From the NCBI GenBank assembly GCA_001839685.1, contig MLAK01001042.1, positions 1-37,288 on the forward strand: a stretch of 37,288 nucleotides of DNA. The letters are read 5' to 3'. Shown here piece after piece: positions 1-10,300 of this stretch. The translations under genes and the position numbers were made by a program. Source of the DNA: Tritrichomonas foetus. Its lineage: Eukaryota; Parabasalia; Tritrichomonadida; Tritrichomonadidae. The notes below the pieces were generated by a model, which was not told the origin of the DNA, made no database searches, and saw only the letters and a list, made by a program, of their open reading frames with translations. Every line of letters begins with the position of its first letter. The stretch's first letter is position 1.

Positions 1-327
1 AAAAAATAATTATTCAATTCTATCAAAAAGTTTATAAAAAGTGGATTTTCGACTGACTGATTTTTTCCCAAATAAATAAATGAAATTTTCCATAAATATC
101 ATGAATAATAATGGAAAAAAAAAAAAAAATAGAAGAATCTACTCAGTAGACGATTATGAACGTCATCAAGAAAATAGAAAGATAGTTAGATAGATTGAGA
201 AAGATATTGTTGAAAGTGTTCAAGTGAAGTTTTCGGAAGATTCGAAAATTCAAACAAACTTCATCAAAATATTCACCTATGATATTCACCTTGCTTTTTT
301 TACCAATTCCCAATCAAATCAAAATAA
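1..327. other. AT-rich upstream gap of the HDAC gene
   Basis: This is the leader region of the histone deacetylase gene. It holds a 15-base A run (114-129), an AAAAAGTG element at 36-43 and a short open frame at 101-193 (30 codons, ATG to TAG). That frame stays open again after the TAG, in the same phase, into the start of the deacetylase. No complete gene is supported. The last 30 bases before the deacetylase ATG are A-rich and could be a short 5' untranslated region, which is usual in trichomonads. Confidence 0.5.
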
Positions 328-1617
328 ATGGTGGAAGAACATAGAAACAACCGAATCGTTTACTTTTATGATGAAGATGTCGGAAATTTCTTTTATGCCC
401 CTAACCACCCAATGAAACCTCATCGAATCAGGATGGCTCACAATCTTATTCTTTCATACGATTTACATAAGAAAATGCGATGTTTGAGGCCAATTAGAGC
501 CACAGCGACAGACATGACGCGATTCCATACGGACGAATACATTCAATTCCTTCAAATGGCGACACCAGAAAACACGAATAATCAAGTCGGTTTATCAGAG
601 AAATTTAATGTCGGCGAAGACTCGCCTGTTTTCGACGGACTTTTCGAGTTTTGCCAGATCTCAGCAGGGGGCTCGATTTCAGCCGCAAGAGAGCTCAATT
701 CAGGAAGGGCAGATATCGCAATCAATTGGGCAGGAGGCCTTCACCACGCCAAAAAAGCAGAAGCATCCGGATTTTGCTACGTCGCAGACTGTGTTTTGGG
801 CATTCTCGAGCTCCTAGAACGCTACGATCGAGTTATGTATATCGATATTGATATTCATCACGGCGATGGCGTCGAAGAAGCATTTTATACAATAGACAGA
901 GTTCTAACGGTCTCCTTCCATAAGTATGGTGACTTCTTCCCTGGCACAGGCCACGTTGAAGATGTTGGAATTGGCCGAGGAAAGCATTATGCTGTAAACA
1001 TCCCTTTGAAAGACGGAATGGACGATGAAAGCTATCGCCAACTCTTCCAGCCAATCATACGCCACTTAATCGAGTGGTACAGGCCACAGGCTATCCTTCT
1101 TCAATGCGGATCAGATTCATTAACGGGCGACCGTTTAGGATGTTTCAATTTGACCATTAAAGGTCATGCTGAATGTGTGAAATTTGTCAAATCTTTTGGA
1201 ATTCCACTTCTCGTGGCTGGTGGTGGAGGCTACACTGTTCGTAACGTTTCTCGTTGCTGGACTTATGAAACTGCTGTAATTCTTGATCAAGAAATTGAAG
1301 ATGAACTTCCATATAATGATTATCTTGGTTATTATGGGCCTGACTATAGATTGCACCTTCAGCCATCAAATATGGAAAACTTAAACACACCTGAGTTACT
1401 GAATGGTATCTATGAAAAGGTTGTCGAAAGTATTCGTCATTTGCCATGCGCGCCAAGCGTGCAGCTAAGTGCGGGAAACCCAGACTCACTTCTGACAGAC
1501 AGCGATGATGGTGATGAAGATGTATATGACGAACAACTTACTGACAAGTATTTGACTGCTAGATTGAGGCTGAATACGCTTACTGGTGATGAAAGTGACG
1601 ACGAAGATGGTTTCTAG
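328..1617 (+). CDS. Class I (Rpd3/HDAC1-type) histone deacetylase
   Basis: A 429-residue zinc-dependent deacetylase expected to remove acetyl groups from histone lysines in nuclear corepressor complexes. The arginase-like deacetylase fold fills residues 8-320. All catalytic positions are visible: the His pair H139-H140 in GGLHHAKK, zinc ligands D175, H177 and D263 ([11 protein letters not shown] and CGSDS), and Y302 in GGGGYTVRN. The positions that bind inositol tetraphosphate at the HDAC-corepressor interface in HDAC1 (K31, R270, R306 there) are present as K30, R269 and R305, which suggests the gene acts inside such a complex. A small change is YVAD where YVND is usual. The tail (390-429) is acidic and Ser/Asp-rich, as in HDAC1/2, and could be phosphorylated. 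The start is an ATG giving a full-length N-terminus. It is single-exon and ends in TAG, with AATAAA at about 1669. Family assignment is very secure; the exact complex is inference. Confidence 0.97.
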   Translation: MVEEHRNNRIVYFYDEDVGNFFYAPNHPMKPHRIRMAHNLILSYDLHKKMRCLRPIRATATDMTRFHTDEYIQFLQMATPENTNNQVGLSEKFNVGEDSPVFDGLFEFCQISAGGSISAARELNSGRADIAINWAGGLHHAKKAEASGFCYVADCVLGILELLERYDRVMYIDIDIHHGDGVEEAFYTIDRVLTVSFHKYGDFFPGTGHVEDVGIGRGKHYAVNIPLKDGMDDESYRQLFQPIIRHLIEWYRPQAILLQCGSDSLTGDRLGCFNLTIKGHAECVKFVKSFGIPLLVAGGGGYTVRNVSRCWTYETAVILDQEIEDELPYNDYLGYYGPDYRLHLQPSNMENLNTPELLNGIYEKVVESIRHLPCAPSVQLSAGNPDSLLTDSDDGDEDVYDEQLTDKYLTARLRLNTLTGDESDDEDGF

Positions 1618-1684
1618 AGTGCTGCACGAGTGGCGTTTAATACTTATATGTTCATACTGCTTTTGGAATAAATAAAACTTTACA

Positions 1685-1784
1685 TTGATTTGTTGTTTTT
1701 ATATTTGATTTGCTGTTTATATATTTGATTTGTTGTTTTTATATTTGATTTGTTGTTTTTAGATTTGATTTGTTGTTTTTAGAT
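1685..1784. repeat. 20-bp tandem repeat, five copies
   Basis: Five consecutive 20-base units of the form TTGATTTGTTGTTTTTATAT, with only a few substitutions; the second copy is the most divergent. The array starts about 70 bases after the deacetylase stop codon, so it may lie in or just beyond the 3' untranslated region. Confidence 0.9.
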
Positions 1785-2289
1785 TGTGCTGTTGTTTTGT
1801 GGAGTTTCTTTATGTTTAAATAGCCTTCTAACATTTTCTTTCTCTCTATCGAAAGATAACCCGTTATGGATCTATTATCTCATTATGTATGTTTATTCTC
1901 TGTTTGGAAGAATAATTCTAAATAATCTGATGGTCTTCTCTTTTAATTAACGAAAAAATGAATTAATGCCTTTATTTAAATTAATACCGAACTATAAATG
2001 TCACTGTAATACATCATGCAATCGTACAATGATCAGAACTCACCTTAAAATATTAAATAAGGCACTATTTACAAGAAAAGAAAAAGTTCTCAAACACATA
2101 ACCAAGAAATGTTGAGACATTATACATGTCTTAATAAAATTCTTGATTTCTGACTAGTTAGATATGCTTAATGTCGCAGTTCTCTATTAATATTGTTGGT
2201 TTTAGAAAGATCAATTCCCTTAGAGTTTTTCATTATTTCCCAAATTTTGAAACCCATATATGATTGTTTGCTGAATGATTCATTTTATT

Positions 2290-2373
2290 CACTCTATTCT
2301 TTTATTCTTTCACTCTATTCTTTTATTTTTTCACTTGATTCTTTTATTCATGCACTCGATTCTTTTATTCTTT
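2290..2373. repeat. 21-bp tandem repeat, four copies
   Basis: Four consecutive 21-base units of the form CACTCTATTCTTTTATTCTTT; copies three and four carry TTGATT or TCGATT near their start. The period is a multiple of three, so it produces artificial open frames that encode repeats of LYSFIxS type. It lies in the gap between two convergent genes. Confidence 0.9.
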
Positions 2374-2746
2374 AAAGCAATGCTTATAAAATTGCATCCA
2401 GAAAAAGATATGCTGATTTGTACAATTTTCCATTTCGGAAATAGTACCCGACATTGAATAACAACATCGTAAATAACTTTTTGGAACTTATTCAAAAGAC
2501 ATGAAACAATAATTTTCCACAAAGGGTTCCAATAAATTTTATGAAAGAAAGCATTGCTTCACCTTCACGGCACAACCAGGAAAAGAACAAAAAAAGCAGC
2601 AAACAAACGCTCTAATCAACACGAGAAATAGCAAAAGAAGAGAATAAGAAATAAGCAAATAGTTTAAATACTTCAAATCAAAAATAAAATGCATAAAAAT
2701 AACGAGTATCAATACAAACCGCAAATCTAACCACAATTAATAGCAG

Positions 2747-4366
2747 CTAGTGCTTTGATAGGAAATGAATCCTTTTTATAAACATCGACGACTTAGCCTT
2801 TTCTAGTCGCTTAACTGGATCAGGTGTGCGTGAGCGCAACATTATCGGCTTGGACTCACTTGCCCTTATTGGTTCATTTGAGTGTGGTTGTACGTTATAC
2901 ATTTGAAGTTTATTTCCGAACGACATACTTTCAGGCCTCTCATTTTTGGGCTTTGATGCCATTTCAGCCTCTTTCTGTTGCTTCAACATTGTGTCGATAT
3001 CTACCTCTCTTTGTGAGAAAAGTGCAGCCATTCGAGTAATTTCTTCAAATGCACTATTTGTTGACATTGGTGATCTGTAATTACTATTATTACTATAGCC
3101 ACTTTTTTCACTCAGGAGGCTGTTTCCTGAATTGAATGACGAAAGAAGAGGTGATGGATTACCCAATGAGTTGTTGAATGGTTGAATGCCATCATCAAGA
3201 GCGCCTGAAACAAGCGGTGATGGCGGATTAGGCTGACTTTGTGGACCAGAATATGTGTCTTTTTGAGCAGACGAAGTACCGAGTTGGTCTGGATTGAAAT
3301 AGCTGCCATAGATTTCACTTCCAGGCCCATTTTCAATTTCCCTCATTAAACTCAAGACAACTTGTGATTGGCTTACCATAAAACTGTAGCCATCTGTTTT
3401 TGGAGAGTTCCTTAATTTCTCCCAATTTTTATACATTTTATCAGGCCTGTTTGGCTTCATTCCAACACCAGCACCAATTGCCTTTAGCACAAGCTTGTGG
3501 ACGAGTTTCTGGATTTGGGATTTATCAAAACAACAATGCACAACTTTCTTTTTGAATGATTCAACAGCTTTCATGGCTTTCGCTGGAATTTTAATTTCTT
3601 CAGGATAAAATGAAATCGTTTTTGTATCACAATCCATCAAAACGTGTGTCTCAATTAATTCATTTTCAGTCTGTGGGACGAGATTTTTGTGAAGGCCGAT
3701 GATGTATGGAAATGGAGCATATACAGTATCGATCATGCTTTCGGGCAACATCGGGATAAAAACGCCCGGCCATTGAAGCGGATGAATTGCTGAAAGCAAG
3801 GCGTGACCACATCGGCTTACTTTTCCGACATCTGATCCGGCGATGATAATTTTGAAATCGAGAACCATGTAAACAATGAGTCGTCCAACATCAGCTAAAT
3901 CGAAAATTGAGCAGAGTTCGGTGATATTATTTTGAATCGTGCATTTTTCTGTGGCCATGAAATCATTTTTGACTTGCGATTGGAAATTGCGACGAACATA
4001 TTCCGAGATTTCGTACTGGGGTTTAGTCGTGCTCTGTTGAATGATGTGGAAGATCCTTGGCGGATCATAAAAAGGTGAAATCATGCAATACGCAATCCGC
4101 TTGTTATTTTGGCAATAGAGATAAACGTAGCCGTAGGTTGGAAATGATTCACTGCTTTTCAGGTAGAAAAGGAATCTCTCTTCTTTGGTGTCGGATGGAT
4201 CAAACGTATCGAGTGGAAAACAGAATTTTGTGATATTTGGCTCATTACCAGTCGAACCTGGTGAGAATAATGTAGTTTGAACGATGTCACTTGATCCAAA
4301 CGTTTGTTCGGCTTTTACAAATAGGAGAATGGTGGCTTCCCCTGATTTCCGACAAAAGCGTATCAT
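2747..4366 (-). CDS. DENN-domain protein, probable Rab guanine-nucleotide exchange factor
   Basis: A 539-residue protein whose first 300 residues look like a DENN module (uDENN plus core DENN). An N-terminal beta-rich part includes FLFYLKSSESFPTYGYVYLYC (63-84). The core carries the family hallmark around 199-226, a Trp-Pro followed by GVFIPMLPESMIDTV and APFPYIIGLH, matching the DENN pattern of Pro-x-Leu-Pro then Pro-Phe-hydrophobic-Ile-Gly. DENN proteins load Rab GTPases with GTP on endosomal and secretory membranes. After residue 350 the chain is a Ser/Pro/Asn-rich, probably disordered tail with a short charged helix near 445-475. No membrane segment or signal peptide is seen. The ATG at 4366 is the first in frame and follows an AT-rich leader with a TCATT initiator-like site about 40 bases upstream. 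The Rab target cannot be told from sequence. Confidence 0.82.
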   Translation of the reverse strand: MIRFCRKSGEATILLFVKAEQTFGSSDIVQTTLFSPGSTGNEPNITKFCFPLDTFDPSDTKEERFLFYLKSSESFPTYGYVYLYCQNNKRIAYCMISPFYDPPRIFHIIQQSTTKPQYEISEYVRRNFQSQVKNDFMATEKCTIQNNITELCSIFDLADVGRLIVYMVLDFKIIIAGSDVGKVSRCGHALLSAIHPLQWPGVFIPMLPESMIDTVYAPFPYIIGLHKNLVPQTENELIETHVLMDCDTKTISFYPEEIKIPAKAMKAVESFKKKVVHCCFDKSQIQKLVHKLVLKAIGAGVGMKPNRPDKMYKNWEKLRNSPKTDGYSFMVSQSQVVLSLMREIENGPGSEIYGSYFNPDQLGTSSAQKDTYSGPQSQPNPPSPLVSGALDDGIQPFNNSLGNPSPLLSSFNSGNSLLSEKSGYSNNSNYRSPMSTNSAFEEITRMAALFSQREVDIDTMLKQQKEAEMASKPKNERPESMSFGNKLQMYNVQPHSNEPIRASESKPIMLRSRTPDPVKRLEKAKSSMFIKRIHFLSKH

Positions 4367-5823
4367 GAGTTTAGTTTAAGAAACAATTGACTTAAATAAT
4401 TGAATGATAGACTTTGATGTTTATTGATTGAATTCTATATCCTTTCGCAATAAATTCAGACAATTACATGTGAAGTCATTATAATTTCTATAGGATGTTC
4501 ATATTCAAATTTTTTGTGAAAATCATTTAATTGTTTCAATGATTTTTGGTTTATTCGATCTTTTGAAGAATTATGATAATGTCATATAGTAGAATACATC
4601 CTTATGTGTCAGAAACAAATGATGCTCAGAATGTGAAGTGATATTAGGACACTTCAAATAATTGTTTTGGGAAGTATCATGTTATATACTTGATTTTATC
4701 CAATGTTTATGATAATTTCTAATTTAAGCTTCTTACTATAAGCTATATGCAGAATACATAGTCAAAATATTCTCCCAGTGTCAAGATAAATACTCATAAT
4801 GCCCACATATTGAATGCTTTCACAAAAAGTTTATATAATTATTTTTTTCGAATCTATTATGTCAATATCTGTTTTAATAGTGTTAATTTTTGGCTGAAAC
4901 TAATTATATATATGATATTACACATATTTAACAAAAAATCACAGTTTTTTGTATATTTTTCGTGAGTTTAATGAGATTTTCAATGAGTATAGTTTTTCTT
5001 GATATTGATTTCAGCGATTTTCTGTGCTGTAGAAATTCTTCACTTTGATTTGAGAGTTTCTGAAAATCGATCATTCATCTCACAATATTATGGTTAGATG
5101 ACTTTTTCAATATGTATTTAGTTTCATAACTTCGTACATAAAATCTTCACAAAATATTTTTTATCATCACAACTCATTATTAATCTCTATTACTTCCCAT
5201 CAACAACTTCTTGAGGTGGATTTTTGCGTGTGCACCATTTGTGATAATTAAATCACGAATAACGAACCACAAACTTCTTTTTTTTTCCTTTTTAAATGAT
5301 TAAAAGTTACATTCATGAATGTGATGTAAAACAATCAAAAAGTTTCATAATAATATCATGACAATATTATCTTTGTTGTAAAAGGAAAAAATTTACCCGA
5401 TTTTATCGAAGCATTCTGCTCCTAATATCAATTTAATTTATCATAAATATTTCCTTTTTTCTTGTTTTATTGAATAATCCATGCTTTTTCTCCCAGATCA
5501 AAAATAATTTGATTATCACTGAAAGAAATAATAAAAATGGCACCAACCGAATAAATTTATATGATCAGTCGCTTGTTCTTATTCATGTTCTCACTCGAAA
5601 AAAAAATAGAAATCGGAAATAATTTATAAACGGTCATATATAGAATTGAATGATGGCATTTCTCGATTTGAAAAAAAAAATACATTTCCAATTTCTGAGT
5701 GAATATGAAAGATTAATAGGCATGATCTAGTTTCTCTTAAAAAGTTGTAATGAAATTATTAAACGTCACTCTATCGTTCAAAAAGTGGAAGAGAAAGCCA
5801 GACACTTTAGAAATTTTTTATAT
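4367..5823. other. AT-rich divergent intergenic gap
   Basis: About 1.45 kb between the divergent DENN and NTF2-like genes. It is mostly low-complexity AT sequence. The only coding-like piece is a 40-codon minus-strand open frame at 5180-5299, reported as a finding. An AAAAAGTG element lies at the right end (5780-5787). Otherwise I see nothing in it. Confidence 0.55.
5777..5788 (+). promoter_or_regulatory. TTCAAAAAGTGG element upstream of the NTF2-like gene
   Basis: The octamer AAAAAGTG ends 36 bases before the ATG at 5824. The same octamer occurs at similar distances upstream of the 82-residue gene and of the large type I membrane protein, so it may be a core-promoter element. This is inferred from recurrence in one window only. 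Confidence 0.4.
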
Positions 5824-6324
5824 ATGTCTGGAACAAGCGATATTCCTGCACAATTCGTTGTCGTATACTACAAGAATTTTGTATACAATTCAGTTGATGT
5901 GAAGAAATTTTACGACGAGAATGCCAAAATTTGGAGACAATCGATGCCATCCAACAACGGTCAAAGCCTCTCAGAAGCCGCCGATTTGTTAGTTCCAGAA
6001 ATTCCAAAAGGAACTGATTTTCACGTGTTGACATACCAGTCATGTCCAATAGATAATGGATTCGCATTAAATGTTACAGCATCACTCGTTCATTCAGGCA
6101 CAACTAAGGTTTTAAACCAGTCATTCGTTCTCCAAATGAAAAGCGGTCGTTGTTTCGTCACATCAGATATATTGAATATCAACGAGGTATCCGCTGTTCT
6201 CCCAACAAACGTGGAAACAACAGCCGTCAAAAACACACTATCAAGGAATAAATCAAACGAAGGAAAACCAAAAGGAAAGAACAAAAATGATAAATTTAAC
6301 TATCGTGCTCCACAACGTAAGTAA
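5824..6324 (+). CDS. NTF2-like domain protein with basic tail
   Basis: A 166-residue protein. Residues 5-125 resemble an NTF2-like cone fold: an N-terminal helix with FVVVYYKNF, a second helix with KKFYDENAKIWRQ, then alternating strands ending in RCFVTSDILNI. NTF2 itself carries RanGDP into the nucleus, and the same fold occurs in the mRNA exporter NXT1 and in G3BP-type RNA-binding proteins. The last 30 residues are Lys/Asn/Arg-rich (KGKNKNDKFNYRAPQRK), which suggests RNA contact and a G3BP-like role more than a plain NTF2. No RNA-recognition motif follows. The ATG at 5824 was chosen because the frame further upstream begins only at a GTG inside the AAAAAGTG promoter-like element. The stop is followed by A to give TAAA. 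Fold assignment is moderately secure; function is inference. Confidence 0.75.
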   Translation: MSGTSDIPAQFVVVYYKNFVYNSVDVKKFYDENAKIWRQSMPSNNGQSLSEAADLLVPEIPKGTDFHVLTYQSCPIDNGFALNVTASLVHSGTTKVLNQSFVLQMKSGRCFVTSDILNINEVSAVLPTNVETTAVKNTLSRNKSNEGKPKGKNKNDKFNYRAPQRK

Positions 6325-6840
6325 ACAATATAATATTATTGATTTTCATTCCTTTTCACATTTTTACATTTGTTTTCAATCATCTTTACAAATAATCATG
6401 GTTTTTGAAAATTTTACGAGTTTTAATTTATTTCTTCCGAAATCGAATAGTTGAAATATAGAATTACCTAAAGAATCATTTCCTTTCCAAAAAAATAAGA
6501 ATTTTTGAATTCAAGAGACGATAATAAAATAATTTTAGGATGATAAAAAACTCATTCTTTTTGTGATCGCATTAATTAATTCATTATTTTGATAAATAAT
6601 ATGCCTAAATATTAGAATCAATTTGCCAACTTACTAAAAAAATAAAAAAAAATAATTTTGCTACACAATTGGTGCATCGAAGTTATATGATGGTTTCTCA
6701 AAGTAATCTATAGCTCAAAATAATGTTTCCGTGAATTTGAAGTTATGCTTTACTCAATCTTTTAGAAACATATAAAATAGCCAAAAAAGTGATTCAACGA
6801 TAATCCACAAATACGTGAATTATTTCGCCATAACGTTTTT
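6325..6840. other. AT-rich intergenic spacer
   Basis: A spacer between two genes on the same strand. I see no coding frame or structured element except an AAAAAAGTG element at 6783-6791, about 50 bases before the next ATG. Confidence 0.5.
6783..6791 (+). promoter_or_regulatory. AAAAAAGTG element upstream of the 82-residue gene
   Basis: A forward copy of the AAAAAGTG element ends 50 bases before the ATG at 6841. It is followed by ATTC, similar to the AT that follows the copies near 32.6 kb. The regulatory role is inferred only from recurrence. Confidence 0.35.
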
Positions 6841-7089
6841 ATGTCAAGTTCTTGGTCAAAACAAAAGAAAAACACAACCAAATCTCCACCTCCTCAGCCC
6901 AAAAAGGAAATTGAAAATCAATTAAAAAAGTATTTAGAAGAAATGGAACTAATAGCAAAAAATCAATTTCAAGATTCTGAAAATATGAGTTTACACCCAA
7001 ATGACATTGAAAATATTGAAAGTGCTTTAGTTGAGGCCAAAAAAACTTCTTTATTAGATTTGAGAAAAATTACTTCGAATGATTTATAA
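6841..7089 (+). CDS. Small hydrophilic protein of unknown function (82 residues)
   Basis: I do not recognise a family. The product starts MSSSWSKQKKNTTKS, runs through a Pro/Lys stretch (PPPQPKK) and then forms a predicted amphipathic, acidic helical segment (residues 24-45, KEIENQLKKYLEEMELIAK) and a second helix (55-75). It is nearly all charged or polar, with no membrane segment or cysteine. Support for a real gene comes from coding-like composition in an otherwise stop-rich gap, the AAAAAAGTG element 50 bases upstream and a TAAA stop context. It lies between the NTF2-like gene and the convergent SAC-family gene. A small adaptor or subunit is possible but not shown. Confidence 0.6.
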   Translation: MSSSWSKQKKNTTKSPPPQPKKEIENQLKKYLEEMELIAKNQFQDSENMSLHPNDIENIESALVEAKKTSLLDLRKITSNDL

Positions 7090-7372
7090 ATTGCTTCAGG
7101 CTTGGTTTTTTGATGAAATTCATCTCAAAAATCTTTAGAAAATTATATATGCAAAGGCACTATCATTAATAGATGCTTCAACATTTGGTTATTTCCACAA
7201 TCACCACTTTGGAAATTCAAAAATATTTTTACAGTTTCAAAAAGACAGAAAAAAGGGAAATTAAAATATATAAAAGTTTGTACATTAAAATTTTTACTAA
7301 ACAAAATTTTCTTTCTCAATTTTGAAATATTTCATTAATCTTTCTTAATTTGCTAATGTATTTATTTATTTT

Positions 7373-10300
7373 TTATTTCCCTCTTTTTGGGTGAATAATT
7401 TTTTGAGGGATCATGATTTCAGGGATGTCGTTGGCATAGATTTGCGCCAGCTGCGGCGAAAGTCCTGGATAAAACAACCTCAATGTTGATGCTGGAATTG
7501 GCGAAGGAAAAACAAGAAGTGCCATTCCATCAGCATGTGCAGATAAAGAAGCAACTGTTCTGCTCATCATTTTGCTGTTTTTATCAGATTTGAATTCTAT
7601 AACTACATCTTTTGGTAAATGTGATAAGTGCGAATATTTCACTGCACTTACTTCAACTGGAGAAGCAAATCTGAATTCATGACTGCTCATTGCACGATTA
7701 AATTGTGCTTGTGCTTTAACTTGGTTTAATCTTCTTGGTTTTGTTGCTTGATTTTCTTGCTGATGTGTTTCAGGATCGCTTGGAATGAAGTTTCCAACAA
7801 ATTGAATATGATGCATTGATATTTTTTTCGCAGAAATTGTAACTTTTGCCATTCTACCACAATATTTAATCTTTTGGAGGCATCCCGGTGGTTTGAATTC
7901 AAGTTGGCTTGGTTCTGCGCCTTCCACAGTAACTTTTAGAAGAGTATTGCAAGAAATATGAAGACCAGTAACTTGTGATTCACAAGTAAAAATGATATTC
8001 ATTTGCATCATGTTGCATTCAACTGGCCAATTCAAGTTAGAAACAAACAAAGTTTCAGGATCTACTGATAAACGTGATGGAATAGGTGGTTCGTACGCAT
8101 AAGCAGCAATTGGTGGCCTATTTATATCATTGAAATCAAGTGCTTTTGGATCCAGAGGCATCATTTGTTCATTATGTTTTCCAATAAATGGATATAAAAC
8201 ATTAATAAGCAAGAATCGAACACTGTTAAGTCTGGAAACGTGTAATAATAAACTTTCTCTTGCTGATAAACAATATTCACAAAGTTTTAAGTGCTTTCTA
8301 GGATTAAGACATTTCTTGCAGAATGGACGGTTACAATTGATACAATCAATGCATTGATCCTTGCTTTGACATTTGGCACAAATTGCTTTATGCAATTCTC
8401 TTTCAACTTTTGGAGGAATCAACATTTTGTCAAAGTCAGCGGAGTCAATTGGCATATTCTTTTCAATCAAATGCTTTTGCAAATCAAGATAAGATGCATT
8501 TTGTTTCAGCCTGCTGATTTCCCAGCTTACAAAAGTATCAGTTTTAGATACATCACCTTCATATTTAATTGGTGTTGAAACATCCAATTTAAATTGGAAA
8601 TTAACTTCTTTGGAAACTTGTCCAGGTTTTTGAGGTGTTCCAAAAGCAAATAAACTTCCAATTCTTAATGGTTCATTTCGATAAGTTTTGAAATTAAGAA
8701 TCAAAAATCGAACTTTTTCATAATCGTGTGGCCTAATGTCATGATCATAGTAAATGCTTGTGGATTTTAGTGGGATTCTAATGTAGGGACCTTGAACATT
8801 ATTTCCATCTTTGGGTACCCATGGAATCATGACTTTTTTGGCAATTGGGAAAGTTCTATTGAGTCTCAATCCTCCAGAAATTGAAACACGTGTTACATTT
8901 ACATTTCGAAGAACAACTTCTCGTATGTAGCAAGGTTCGGACAAGCAAAGAATGATTGGTTTATCTTTTTGAGCAATTTCTGTGTATCCTGCAATATTCG
9001 GTTTCAGAATTACATTACTGATGTTTTCAGAGAAGACAAAAGATGATGGTGATTGAGTGACGGCGAATGTACGAACACCTTGAAGATTCTTGATAGCATC
9101 GATTGCAGCCATGGTATTGGCGTAATTAATTTGATGCTTAGAAAAGCTAACCGAACGTGGTTTCATGTAATTAAAAATCAAACTTCTTTCAATTTCACCA
9201 CTTGGAACATTGGTGAAATTGGAAAATGACTGGCTGAATTCTAGAAGGAAGTTTCCAGTGCAGTAAATGAATCCATCCGCAAAGGAATGAAGGTCTTCAG
9301 TTGTAACAAGATGATTTGGAAATTTAAATCGTAATTCTTCACACATCTTTTCTAATAATCCCAAGGTAAAGAAGAAAAGTCCAAGAATTTCACGTTCAAA
9401 TGAAAGACCAAATACAAATCGAAACATTCCAACTTGTTTTGAAAGAATATGGAAAGTATCAGCATGATTCGATATGGATTTATTAAATCCAAATTTCTGG
9501 ATTTTAGAGTAGACTTGTGGCCACAACATTTGAATATAATAATCAAGTTTGTCTGCATCACGTTCTGATTGAATCCATTCGTACTCTGCAGTATCACAAT
9601 TATAGTCATTATTAAGTGCATCTTCAAGTGTTTCACTTAATATATGTTCAGGTGACTCTTGATTACTGAAGAAGTTGGAAAAGGTGATTCCATCAATTTC
9701 CCATAAATCTTTTTGTTTTAGGACAAAGTTTTTAACAGATTCAATGCATGCTTCCATTTTCCTAACACTATATCTGCCTTGGTCGAATGACCAATTGAAT
9801 GGGAAATCTCCAATTTGAAGGGAATGATTTAATATTTCATATCCATTTTCAGAGTGCTTGATTAAAAATATATCAATTAAGTATTCAATGCCAGTTTCAT
9901 GTTCTTTCACTTTGTGAGTTCCTTGAGGAAGCAGCCATTTTGGAAATTGATGAGATGCTACAAAAAGAAGACTAGCTTTTACGTCCGTTGAGAATTTTGT
10001 CAATCTGATGATTCCTTGGAAAAGTGAGATGCATATATTTGAAACTGGTAATCGATTGAATGGAATCTGGAATTTCTCATTCCAAACGGAACGAACGGCT
10101 GTCGATTTACCGAATGCTTTGGAAAGGTCAAATGTTTGACAGAAAAAGTGCGAATATTGGAATGGATAATTGGCGATTGTTTCGATCGGAACATAATTTG
10201 CATCGCTGCACGACATTTCAGTAGGTATGTTAATGATGTTTACTTTTTCAATAGCATAGACGACATGCTTTTCGAAAATCGTGTCAATTTTTGAGGCTTT

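Larger units (their letters stand above)
1618..2746. other. Convergent intergenic gap with two tandem-repeat blocks
   Basis: The gap lies between the 3' ends of the deacetylase and the DENN gene. It contains an AATAAA-rich stretch near 1669 and two short-period tandem arrays, annotated separately. The open frames at 2193-2375 and 2275-2457 are products of the second array, whose 21-base period keeps frames open. I see no supportable gene. Confidence 0.6.

Noticed and set aside
2193..2457. Two overlapping 60-codon frames with LYSFI-type repeats
   Set aside because: They are produced by the 21-base tandem array, whose period keeps any phase open.
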